64,000 nt of DNA from Filosporella fistucella. Taxonomy: Eukaryota > Ascomycota > Leotiomycetes > Helotiales. The position numbers were made by a program, and so were the translations under genes. This document shows, piece by piece, positions 1 to 10,917 of the stretch; within the stretch, counting starts at the first letter, position 1, and every line of letters starts with the position of its first letter. A model generated the notes under the pieces. The model did not search any database. It saw only the letters and a program-made list of their open reading frames with translations, and was not told the DNA's origin. Location of the stretch: positions 248,001 to 312,000 of the forward strand of contig JAQJZZ010000013.1 of assembly GCA_030077755.1 (NCBI GenBank). The letters are read 5' to 3'.

Positions 1-2531
1 ATACAGCACGACAAGGTTTCCCACTGCTGCCCAATCCCACGCGGAGATGGCTGGCTGGTTGGGCGATGCACAGACCTCTGGCTAGTCCCGAACAAGGCAA
101 GAGTCAGTATCGCTTAGTAGCTGATGCTGGCAACCTTTAGGGAGCGGCTGGAGTTGCAAGAGTCTGTTTGCAAAGGCGGGCTGGGGGGACAAGAGTCAGT
201 GACGATTGGTGATGAATTTTGATGGCCATAATTGATGACATCGAGTGATTCGGGAGATACGGTGACTCAGTGAATGCCCAGTGGCAATATCGATGTTGTA
301 TCTTTGCAAGTGTATTGGTTGTGGTCTCCTTTTATCATTCCCCCCTCGATGGCTTGTTTTTGCATTGTTTTGCCGAAGTCATTGGGCGACGAGTAATGCT
401 ATTTTGATCGCATGCAACGCATAAACATGTTCAATGAACAATGACCCAAAGAGGAAGTACCTTATTCAGGTCATGATGAAGGCGGCGAGCAGCACATGTT
501 TGGGCTTGCCATTGCGGGCCCAAACGAGATCAAGGGGTCTGCGGCTTATTATTTTGGTGGAAGTTTAGCGTCAGGTGTACAGAGAGGAAATGGAGTGGTG
601 GAGGTGGTGGTGGGAGTGAGAGTGAGAGTGTGGGCGAGTAAGAGAGAGGGTGGCTTCACTGCCAAGATGGGCGCCGCATCAACGGACTGAGCGAGGGCCG
701 ACACACCACTCACATGAGTGAGGATTGTCTGGCTGGCTTGTCTTGTCTTGACTGTCTGGCTGGTGCACACTCGTCTGCAACACCCTACCCTCACCCTCGC
801 CCCTCCTCGTGCTCCCTAGTAATTTGACACGACGCTAAGCACCGCGTCATCTTTCTAAAAACACCCGCACCCATTCAGAGCAGCGGAAACCTGGCAAGGC
901 CACATGCTCCACTCTGGCCTCTGTTCTGGAGGGGACCCACTTTCTTGCAGTGCGAGATGCATGGCTTTTGCACTCTGCCCCTCCACCTTCACCGCTGTAG
1001 CCTGACCAGTGACGGCAGAGTAAGAGTAGTCTGAGTAGACGAGAAACCCAGAGCATGGCAGCAGCAGCAAAAGAGGCAGGAGCCACTGAGGCAGTCCCCA
1101 GTTTAGTGGCCGGGCCCCATCTCTGGCATCCCTGCCACGTCTGACTCCTCTGCATGGGCGTCGGTGTCTGGCTTTCCGCTGCCTTGCCATCTCCCATATA
1201 TTTCATTGGGTGCCCACCCCTGCCCAGTCTGCTACCTGGTTTCTGCACCCAACATCCTCGCCCTGTATTATATTATTTTCATGGCAATGCCTTCGCACCC
1301 CGGTCACGTTTCTTCCATGCGCTGTCGCCGTCCCACCGCGTAACCCAAAAAAAGTTCAATTTATCATCACCACTTTATTTTCACACGAATTACACTACAC
1401 TACACTGCACCTGCCGAACATCAGCAAGGAGGAAGACACGCTCCACTCCACTCCACTTTCTCACGCGCACGCTCGCTCATACTGGATCTCGCAACCTGGT
1501 CCTTTCCACTTTCATCCTCAACCACCGCATCTTCGTTCCTTCCTTACTCATGACCCGGACCCGTTCTTCTTCTTCGTCCTCTTACTCTTCCACCACATAA
1601 GAGCAGCACCCTGGCCAAATACCCGACCTCCCCCCCTACCTCTTTCTTTCCCAAGATTCGACAATCCTTCCTCATCCCATACCTTACCAGAAGCACACCA
1701 TCCACACCACCTTACCTTCCCACTTTCAACTGCCACTACTGCCACCACCATCGCCGCACCACTCCACTTACCTCACCCTGCCTGGTCACTTTTACTCTCC
1801 TTGGTCTCCGCCTCGCCCAGCCCAGTTTACGGATATACCCCTCCCCTGGTCTCGGTCTCTTCATCTCATCCAGCAACTGAAGCAATCGCAAGCTTCCTCC
1901 AACCCATACTACTTCACTACCTCCCCCTACCTCCCTAGTCCCTCCGCCTCAATACCACAGACACAGACACAGACATTCAGGCACTTTTTTATCCTCGCTC
2001 CGATCAATCTTCATCTGCTCTTTTCGTTCCTATTCTCCGGCCTCTCCAGTCCAAGCCATACCTCCTCGATCTTCTTAAACTACACTCATCTCTTAAGCTT
2101 CAAGCACCCTCGTCACTCCACTATCTTAAAAAGTGAGGCCCTGCGAAAATCTTCCAGTTCTCGGACATTGCTTTATCGCTTGTACTTATTAGTCCCTCAT
2201 CTGAACATTGATAATAGAGCAAGGCTTCTGTTATACTGAGGTACACCCTCGTACTTTCTTTCCCATGTCCCAGTCCAAATCCGCCCCAGCATTGCTTTCA
2301 AAACTGTTTCCTTCCTTCGTCATTTCTACGCGCGCTACATCAAAAACAGAGATCGGACACCAGGTACCGCAACTTGCATCCGACCCTCGTCTTCAAGGAT
2401 TTACCACATTCTTTCTTACGTCTGAAGTGTCATAATAAACATCGCGACGCGTCTTGCTCCTCTCAATGGTCATTATATTTTGCCAGCTGCTTGCCCGTTA
2501 CATCTGAGAACTTTCACTGACAGTTGCCTCT
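1..2531 (+). promoter_or_regulatory. Long promoter and 5' leader of the Medusa-type gene, with two uORFs
   Basis: No gene is supported in this stretch. From about 1200 onward the plus strand becomes strongly C/T rich (pyrimidine tracts around 1430-2110), as is usual for fungal promoters and 5' leaders. Two ATG-initiated upstream ORFs precede the main start at 2532: 2265-2435 (56 codons plus stop) and 2466-2507 (13 codons plus stop), the second ending 24 nt before the main ATG. Neither looks like a conserved protein. Longer open frames here, such as 1210-1938, have low-complexity composition and are probably chance frames. The leader length cannot be fixed without transcript data. Confidence 0.5.
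2466..2507 (+). promoter_or_regulatory. Short uORF just upstream of the MedA start
   Basis: An ATG at 2466 opens a 13-codon frame closed by TGA at 2505-2507, 24 nt before the main ATG at 2532. Medusa genes are known for long leaders with uORFs, so translational control is a reasonable inference. A larger uORF (2265-2435) lies upstream. Both depend on the leader being unspliced here. Confidence 0.45.
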
Positions 2532-5243
2532 ATGCAGCATCATCCCCACCACGCACAACAGGGTCCTCCTCCTCCGCATCATCTTCAACAACCTCGACCC
2601 TCGAGCATTGTAAACCAACAGCATCACCCGCAACATCTTCCTCCTTCTCAACCCCAACACTCAAACCCTTACCCATCTCACGGTCTTCCTACGCAGTACG
2701 CTCAGAGTGCTTCAGGACCTGGTGGTCAGCATACCCAGGAGATTTACGGTGGTTACCCTTCACACCCGAGTCCATATAGTACTCCAAGCGCATCAGGTAC
2801 ATACTCTTCTGCAGGTAAGAAAACAGAACCAGACGCGATTTGTTCTTTAAAAGCGCGTTTTCTAACCTGTAAACAGCTCCAGATACTCCAGATATCATGG
2901 CGGCGGCTCAGATGGGACCGCGTCCAACATACCCCCCAATCTATCATACTCCTCAATCCAATTCTCCAGCCTCTGTAGCATCTCCAGCTGCACATGAACA
3001 ACACAGAATGTACGGTGCGCCAACATCACAGATGCAGCAGAACCCGCAGATGTATTATGGAAATCCTCAGCAGCAATACCCACCAATGCCTCCTCAAAAT
3101 GCGCCTGCATACGCACCAACACATCAGCAGCAACAGCAGCACCATCAATCGATGACTTCTCAACCAAATCTGCTCATGTCACACCCATCTGGTCAACACC
3201 CAATGCAACAACAACATCCAAGTCAGCACCCTCAACAGGGTATGACTGGAAGTCCAAGAGCAAAGATGGAGCCGCATGTACCACAAATTTCGCGACCATC
3301 AGCTCCTTTGGGTCCTCCACATCAGCCAGCAAGTGGCCCTCCAATGAATCAAAACAATGTTCCAGGTGGAAACAGTGGAGTCAATCCAAATGCTGCTCCA
3401 GGCCCAATTCCAGCAACCACACCATTAGTTGTTAGACAAGACAACAATGGAGTTCAATGGATTGCTTTTGAATACTCGCGCGATCGTGTCAAGATGGAAT
3501 ATACTATCAGATGCGACGTGGAATCAGTCAATGTGGATACTCTAAGCCCAGAATTCAAGACTGAAAACTGTGTTTACCCTCGAGCTTGCTGCAGCAAAGA
3601 TCAATACCGTGGCAATCGGTTGGTTTACGAGACTGAGTGCAACACTGTTGGTTGGGCTTTGGCAGAATTAAACCCTTGCCTTCGTGGAAAGAGAGGATTG
3701 ATTCAGAGAGCCGTTGATAGTTGGCGCAACAGCAATCAAGACCCTCGATTGAGGAGTAGACGTGTTCGAAGAATGGCCAAGATCAATAATCGCAAAGCTG
3801 TTCAGGCCTCTTCACACCCTCCTCACATGGCTGGTCCCAGTGGTCCTACAGGGATGCCACCATCTCAAAACATGGGAGGACCAGGAAGTTCAGGAAACAT
3901 GGGCAAACCTAGCTTGGGTGGGATGGGTGGTCCGCAACTCCACCATCACCACAATCACCCGGATGGAAGTACTCAAGGAGGGGATGAAGTCGGTATGTTT
4001 CACCAGATGTGATGCCATGCCGTGATACTTTTATGTTACTATTACCTGTGCTATGATACCTTTTGCGAAAATACCGTTGAGCGGGAGGGGACTACTATTC
4101 TGGGAGCAGAACCTTTGCGGTCTCTTTAAAGAGAATCTTCCTGTATAATACATCATTGCACTTTGGTTTTGCCATGAGCTTGGGCGCACTTCCCACCCAT
4201 ATACCCCAACATCATGTCTTTGTATCACTGTACTGTCGCACCCATCATTCTCACACTTGCATACGTCTCACCATTACTCACTACTTACATCGCTTACCGG
4301 TTAATATGTGAGGCTAATTTGATGTTCTCAGGCGAAGATGAATATATCGATGAACAACATCACCATCATCATCAAGCACCACCTGGAGCTCCTACAAATG
4401 GTCAAGAAGATGTTCGACAATCTCATGTTTTTCCAGGTTACTCAGGTTCATATCCTCCAAATCCCTCCGTAGGAGGTGCATCAATGGCACCGAATATGCA
4501 TTCTTCCCACGCTCCCCACTCTTCGAATCCTATCGCCGCGCGTGCGCATTCAAATTCTCATTCTAAAGGTACCGATGATATGGATGAGGATGAGCGGACT
4601 ACACTTTTCGGTGATATTCCGGAGGCTAAGAAGCGCAAGTTTATCCTTGTTGATGATCCAGGCAAAGGTGGGAGAGTTAGAGTGAGGGTTACACTTGATA
4701 CGGTTGATATCAAGGAAATCCCTGATTCTTTCAGGAAGAGCAATTCTGTTTATCCTCGGTCATGGTTCCCTTTGCAGATGCAAAGCCCGCCTCCTTCTGC
4801 ACATGGTAGTCGATTCTTTGAGAATGATGATGTGGATGATACTGTTGAGGTTGAGGGACGGGGTAGACGTGGTACGAAGGGAAAGATGATGGTTCAGGTT
4901 CCATTGGCAGATGGTGGTGAGGCCGAAGTTGGAGTTCCGAGAATGAGAAAGAGTGTTCGATCGAAGGAGGTTCGATTGAATGATTTGGGATATAGGATGA
5001 CATGGCATCAGAGCAGAGTATTTGCGGATAAGACTGTGTTTTTGCAGAAAGCTCGTGAGTATTTGCCTGTATGTGTGTGTTTCGATACTAATTGTAATAG
5101 TTGACTCTTACCGCAACAAAGTCCGATCTACTATGGAGAGTACAGGCAAGGATGTAGCAGCCACAGCACCACATTTCGAGACTAGAGTAGGAAAGAGGAG
5201 ATGGAATGAGCGGAATAAGAAGGAGAGGAGAGATGATTCTTAA
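2532..5243 (+). CDS. medA: MedA/Medusa-type developmental transcriptional regulator
   Basis: Four exons: 2532-2814, 2877-3992, 4332-5054, 5101-5243; 754 aa. Frames join exactly at all three GT-AG introns (62, 339 and 46 nt). The N-terminal third is rich in Gln, His and Pro with Met/Gln tracts. A conserved core starts near WIAFEYSRDRVKMEYTIRCD and includes CVYPRACCSKDQYRGNR and RGLIQRAVDSWRNSNQDPRLRSRR. A second conserved part lies in exon 3 (KKRKFILVDDPGKGGRVRV, then GYRMTWHQSRVFADKTVFL), and the C-terminus is basic (HFETRVGKRRWNERNKKERR). I recognise this as the MedA (Aspergillus), Ren1 (Fusarium), Acr1 (Magnaporthe) family, which controls conidiophore development. That assignment is from memory of the family. 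The protein is presumably nuclear. Intron 2 is unusually long; if retained, translation stops at 4010-4012 and the second conserved part is lost. Confidence 0.8.
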
Positions 5244-7176
5244 GCTCAGAGGTTGCTGGGTTCTGCCACGATAACGACGTTATGATCTCCACTCTTCGAA
5301 TACCTTTCTACACCACGAGTTTTCACAGCTCTCTTTTTCGACGAATTACAACTCGATACATAGACCTTCTGTCTCTCTTCCTTGAACCATACCATCAATT
5401 GGCCTTCCTCGATACTCCTTCCTCACGATTTATCTCCTCGCTCTCAACCTCTCGCACGATTAGCGGCAAGCATAAGCATTTCTTGCATTGCATGCATAGC
5501 TTGCGCTTTATACCGAATTCTCCCTCCACATTTCGATCTCTTTACTCGTTTTCACTTCTCGGAGCAATGCACGCAGGGACATCACATACCCTTTTTTTGT
5601 TTTGCAGATTTTTATCTCCTTGGTACTCAGTAATGACTTGGGCTTTTCATGAATGATGCTTTTCCTTTTTCCTTCTACTCTCTCTTCTGCATTTGACTGC
5701 TTTGTTATATGGAGTATTGTGCTTTTTTTGTTTGATGTTTGGCAAGGGGTGATTGGTGGGTGGAGTGGATTGGTGGTAAATGGAATAAATGAATGGTGGG
5801 AAAATAGACGGAATGGAATGGATGGAAAAGGGTGCCAGAGCTGGCTGGAAAAGAGGAAAGGAAAGGAGGGCAGGAAGGAAAGAATTGTGTTTTTGCTTTT
5901 GCTAGAGAGGAAGGGAAAGGGAGTAATGAATACATACGTATGTGCGTGAATGAGTGGGTGGGTGGAAACATGTGTATATTTGCTAGTTGGCAATAGTTGT
6001 ATTGATTGAGCTTTTTATGAATGATAGATGGAGTTTCTCGGTTTAGTTTTGTTTTATAATGAGTTGACTTGACTTGACTTGACTTGACTTGACTTGACTT
6101 GACTTTTTTATAGAATTAAATACTATAACATCAAAAGATAAACCATTCCCATCCCTTACTCCTATTCTAACTATTGTAATCTTGAAGATCTAGCCATCAT
6201 TGCATCATCTTTCCTTGAAGTTATTTTTGAAAAATGTACTGATTTTGAAGTAAGATTATAATAATTGAAGAGATAAAGTGACTAATTATATATACTGTGT
6301 AGCTTCGAACTAGCTTCGCAATAGGTACCGTGTAAAGTAATTGAAGACGTAGGGTACCTATTTTCCACGATTTTTAGGTTAATAGACTTCTTTTCTTTAA
6401 CCATACCTTTATACCTTTGCTAGGGTAATCGATTAAGGTATTGAGATGAGATGAGATTTAGTTGATTGCAATGCTGTGCTATATATTGTGCTGTGTAGGG
6501 ATAGCTTAGAGTTATGAACTAAGAAGACTACTACTGGCGTGAGGACTTGAGATAGTGATTATTATCGGTTATATGAGTAAGGGGAACCAGGGGAGGTTTA
6601 CTTTTTATTAAGGTTGAGAGAGAGATGTAAGTAAGTAATTGAAATTAATGAAATAATGCTCCGCTGCCCTCTGGGGGAGAGGGGAGTGGTGTGGAGACCG
6701 GCTAGGAACTTATTTAGAACCCCACTCAAGAATTCAAGATCCCTTGTCAAACCCAGAGTTGAGGTGAGGTAAGGTACTCTCCTATATAAGGTTAGGTATA
6801 GAGTTATGTGAGTTCTAGATCTCTGTATAATATAAATATATCTAATATTTTAAGATAAAGTCAGGTATATTTGATATCTCAACCTTCTTCCTTCCTTGTT
6901 TCTACTGTTACTAATAATACATTGCTTCCTCTCACTTCACATAGAATGATAAACTAATTCCCTTCCTTTCCTTGCTATCTTACTCTCTTGCATGACTCCT
7001 CTAATATCCTCTATTCCCTTATTCTTTAAACTAGATGATTATTATCTCATTTACCCCCCTTTCAAGATCGACAGAAGCAACGGCCTAGATTGGATCCGCT
7101 ATAGATACTTACTCAGCCACCTTTTATTCCCATCACCATCTCTGCAATACTTCTTCCTCTCCCTTCCATCTCTCAA
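5244..7176. other. Gene-free stretch, partly AT-rich, with a pentamer microsatellite
   Basis: No gene is supported. The first 400-700 bases are probably the 3' UTR of the Medusa gene. Open frames on both strands at 5282-5993 are overlapping low-complexity shadows of one another. A (TTGAC)8 array sits at 6064-6103. From about 6110 to 7000 the sequence is AT-rich with several short GGTACC-containing repeats (6324-6360) and no coding look. The high TpA content would fit old RIP decay, but I cannot count it reliably by eye. Confidence 0.5.
6064..6103 (+). repeat. (TTGAC)8 microsatellite
   Basis: Eight perfect tandem copies of the pentamer TTGAC followed by a T run. It lies downstream of the Medusa gene in non-coding sequence. 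No function is implied. Confidence 0.95.
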
Positions 7177-7775
7177 TTATTGAATAACACATTTCCTCCC
7201 CTCCCCCTCTTTCTTAGGAGGTCTAGCAGGTAATGGCTCTGACTTTTGTAGAGCCGGATGGCCTAAGTATTCATCTTTTATCTGGAATCCCCATTTATTG
7301 GGGTTGGTCTCGCCTTTTCGACGGGCGAGGCCGAGGACGGGTCCTAGGGGGTTTAGTGGGTTTATGGATCAGGAAAAGAGAGGGGAAGTGGGATGGAGGT
7401 GAGGGAAGGAGGGAGGGAGGGAGGATACTTACCGTCAAGTCTACGCCAAGCAGCTGGCCCTTTATTCTTTGGTTTTTGTGCTGTGCTTCCTTCGTTTCTT
7501 TCGCCATTTTCTTCTGCTGGCCGTCCTCCTGCTGCTCCACCTATCGCCCCTCCTCCTGCTCCGGCTCCTCCTCCACCCATTATTCCTCCTCCCGCCCTAC
7601 TAGCCTGCTCATTCATCGCACGAGCTACTGCACTTCTACCCCTAACAGCCTGATTCTGGTTCCGATTTCGTATTTGCCACTGCTGGTTAGAGATTTGATG
7701 AGATCTACCGTGTTCAGCAGTCAGTTCTGGAGACTGTAAGTGTTGGATGGCGCTTGATATGGGGAGGGATGTCAT
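7177..7775 (-). CDS. Small unrecognised two-exon protein
   Basis: Two exons on the minus strand: 7775-7433 and 7343-7177, giving 169 aa. The 89-nt intron has a perfect GTAAGT donor, a CTAAAC branch-like site and a CCTAG acceptor, and the frame joins across it (a Gly codon is split). The first exon is polar, then carries a Gly/Ala-rich low-complexity segment and a basic stretch. The second exon is Lys/Pro-rich with the more distinctive run NPNKWGFQIKDEYLGHP. I see no signal peptide or membrane segment. I do not recognise the family. Good splice signals and a coherent second exon argue that it is real. The ATG at 7775 is the first in frame; an additional 5' exon is possible because a TTACAG acceptor-like site lies just inside the start. 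Confidence 0.6.
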
Positions 7776-9370
7776 GTTCTTTGGTGGTTTGGGGATGGTA
7801 GAAATTGGTGTGCGTGAGTGGGGATATTAAAGAGGTGCATTGAGATGGTATTTGAGGGTGGGAAAGAGGGAAGGGGTGGGGGGGTTAAGTATGGAAGGGG
7901 AGAATGATTCATGTTGGTTAAGTGGTGACGAGTCGTTGGGTGGTGAGTTAGGGGGTAGAAGGATATGTGAATGGCTTATATTTGTGTGGTTTAGTGAAGG
8001 TTTGAAGACTGGAACTATAAAGGAATATTTGAAGTCATGGGAAGTCGGGGCATTATTCAAGGTAATCATATTTTTTCACGCCGTGATTTGGGTAAGGGAC
8101 TGGAGATGGGTGTCGTGTGATTACTCAGTTATTTTCTGTGGAGGACTTGGAAGGTAATACCAGATGACTCTCAGCTATAGAGCCGGAGTCGAGACTCAAA
8201 TGTATAAGGTGTTAGTATTTCATTCATCGGAATCAGATTTATATACTATGAATCGTAAGGTAATTGACTTGCGTAAATCAATTAATCCGGTATATTAGAA
8301 CTCTAAGTATAAGCCAGGAGATCGACTGATGTGAATGCTTTTATAGAGTTCATATTCTTAACCCTAATTTTGATTAACTCTAACCTCTAGGAAATTATCT
8401 GAACTCTTCATTCTTGAGTCTTTGACTACAGGAACTCGATTCATCATGCTATAACTTTCAAGTGTTGTGAGCCCTCGACCCTAGTAGCGGGGTTGCGACA
8501 CGTGACTAGAATTAAAAAGCACATTCATAGCGCTTTATATTATTCGAAGGCTGAACTCAACTCAGCTTGTGCTTGAGGCTTTCTATTGTCTGATTATGAT
8601 GGGATGAATGATATTGCCTTGATTTCTTAGGTACTGTTGTACTGTGGCTGCCAGGCTGCTTCCTTTCCGCTATTGCTGTGGGAGGCAAACTCGGGACGAG
8701 TGGAGTTTGTGAAAGGTCACTGAATATAAGTTTGTAAAATGACAAAAAAATGACAGGCTATATGATAGCTAAGCAAACTTCATATAGTTACTTATATAAT
8801 GAGTTCCAACTGTCAAGCAAGGTAGGAAAGATTTCGCCTGCTCAACATATAGTATATCTAGTCATCTAGTCTATCGCTCTATGGGTCTATTACTTTTGTG
8901 TAGCCTTATTGAACTTACACACTGCAGAGGTGTGATATTGCAAGTAGAAATTCATTGCATAATTGAGGCTCTTTGGCTTTGATTTTGAGATCAAAGTCAA
9001 ACTTTTACTCTCTCATTTTACAAGATCAAATATTTTTAACTTAGATTATCTCAAGATTAGGAATTTAGACATCAATTTTACTCCTGAGTGAATCTGAGCA
9101 ATGTAAACAAATGATTATTGGTTTTTCTAGGAAACAATACTTAATCTCCAAGAGACTTGAAGCAGCAGGCTTTTTCTTCATCAAAGTTAAAACACATAAT
9201 CGCTACAGTCTCCTTTTTGCGAGGCACTTCTAGTACTATTTACTTACCATTCCAGCACTGTACAAAGGTATGTAATAGTTAAATTTGACCAGTTACTCAT
9301 TACTAACGAGTCTGGCCAATAGCACTGAGTTCCAATAAGAATACAAACCCAATCTCGACCATATCACGAA
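7776..9370. other. Gene-free, AT-rich intergenic stretch
   Basis: I see no supported gene, RNA gene or repeat here. The open frames at 7827-8157 on opposite strands overlap and lack coding character. Sequence from about 8160 to 9370 is AT-rich. The last few hundred bases must contain the promoter of the caspase-like gene at 9371. Confidence 0.5.
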
Positions 9371-10661
9371 ATGGATCAAAAGTTTAACAACACCTCAGAC
9401 TCTTCCACTTATCCTTACGCAGGCATTGCAGCTCTCTTGATATGTTGGGAGGAAGATGACGCAGGCTGCCTTCCAGGCTTACAGAAAATGCATGCAGATT
9501 TTCAGAACTGGAATATTGTCTCGAGAATAGTGAAAATTCCGTCTGTTACACCTTTTGCGTTTCTCGAATCGGAGCTTTACACATTCAAGAGAGATTCTAT
9601 GCAGTGCTTCGGAAATGATTGTCTATTGCTTGTCTATTATGGAGGACATGGACACTTGGATAGTCATCGGAGGATGAGATTTAAAGCACACAGGTAAGCA
9701 TTGCCTCTAACACCCAGGAAAGTAATTGGGAATTAACTTCCATAGGGGAGAAAAATCCATCAGTCCAAGCTTAGATTGGACATCCCTACAATCCAGTCTC
9801 GAAAACTGTGCCTCAGATGTTTTAATAATACTAGATTGCTGCGCAGCAGCAGGTGCATCTGGCTCATCCAACACCGACATCCTAACACCTACATTCCATG
9901 AAGGAGGACGCACGGAGCTGATTTGTGCCTGTGGATTCGATAACACAACACCCGATGTTGGACCCTACGTTTTCACAGAAGCGATCAGAAAACTCTTCAT
10001 TGCTTTGTGGGAAAAGAACAACACGATTTCTGTTGCGCAACTCCATCGGATTCTGGTGGCTACCATGCAACGACAGCATTCATCGAACGACGCTGCGAGA
10101 CCGTATGGTGATCCGCTGAAAGAGGGGTTTTCGACACCGGTTTATATCTGCTTGAATCATGATTACAGGGCTCCTAGTATCCCGCTCAGAATGCGATGGC
10201 CTGACATGCCACTACGATCGGGGAGCACAGGAGCAGGAAGTTCGATACTTTCAGAGAATCTTGATACTCCTACACAATCTGATACTCCTACACATTCCGA
10301 TTCTCTTACCCATTCTAATAGTCAGGCCTGGGAAAATGATGATGCTGGTGGGTATGAGGGAGTGAAAAAAATCGGTAAGTCGTCTAGGTGTGTTGAGTTG
10401 ATCATCCGATAACAGGTTCGATTAGGTTTAAAGAAGAAGGGAATCGAGGATGGTGGAGGAGACACGAGGACAGACCAACAACATATTTCGGATGAGCTAG
10501 CTAAAGTATTTATGGCACTTGGCTTGTGAATCAAGCTTCAACACCTGCCTGGCACTTGGGGAGACGTGAGGAATGGCGTTGATTGGGATAGGTCGGGGAG
10601 GGCGGTTTTGGATTTAGAGTTGTTATACCATCGATTCAGGGTTGTAGAAGGGGCTAAGTAG
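9371..10661 (+). CDS. Caspase-like (peptidase C14) protein
   Basis: Preferred model: exons 9371-9693, 9746-10374, 10426-10525, 10571-10661; 380 aa. The p20-like fold is visible: beta-strand CLLLVYYGGHGH carrying the catalytic His (about residue 93), then VLIILDCCAAAG carrying the nucleophile Cys (Cys138 or 139; Cys139 aligns with the Cys of the usual DSC motif), then CACGFDNTTP and a final segment ending in VYICLNHD. A linker holds imperfect TPTQSD/TPTHSD repeats. Fungal C14 proteins of this kind are linked to programmed cell death and NLR-type immunity, which is family knowledge only. Intron 1 (52 nt) is clear. The 3' end is uncertain: exon 3 reaches an in-frame TGA at 10527-10529 (351 aa), yet sequence beyond it stays coding-like in the same frame to 10661, either by a 45-nt intron (10526-10570) or by readthrough. 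Confidence 0.75.
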
Positions 10662-10917
10662 TAATAAATTCACATAATAACTCCCAAAATATCACGAATC
10701 GGCTTTTATCATGAAGAATACTACACCAGCAAGTCCCATTTCCGCGATCTGAGGAAGTGTTGCTGAGGCAGCAGCTAAATATTGGATCGCGGAGACACCG
10801 TAATGATAATAATGATATTTCGCAACTCAGGTTTCATAACATGAAATTCTCTAACAGAACGATGAGAATATTATATTTGATAATATTATATTGAACCCCT
10901 CTTCAGATGTCAAGTGA

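Noticed and set aside
5282..5993. Several 80-160 aa open frames on both strands
   Set aside because: Low-complexity mutual shadows in the 3' region of the Medusa gene.
6064..6103. TTGAC array as a WRKY W-box cluster
   Set aside because: W-boxes are a plant feature; here it is a simple microsatellite.
10375..10415. 41-nt intron ending at the AACAG of 10415 in the caspase-like gene
   Set aside because: It puts exon 3 in a frame of poor coding character; the 51-nt intron to 10425 keeps the original frame and has a better branch position.
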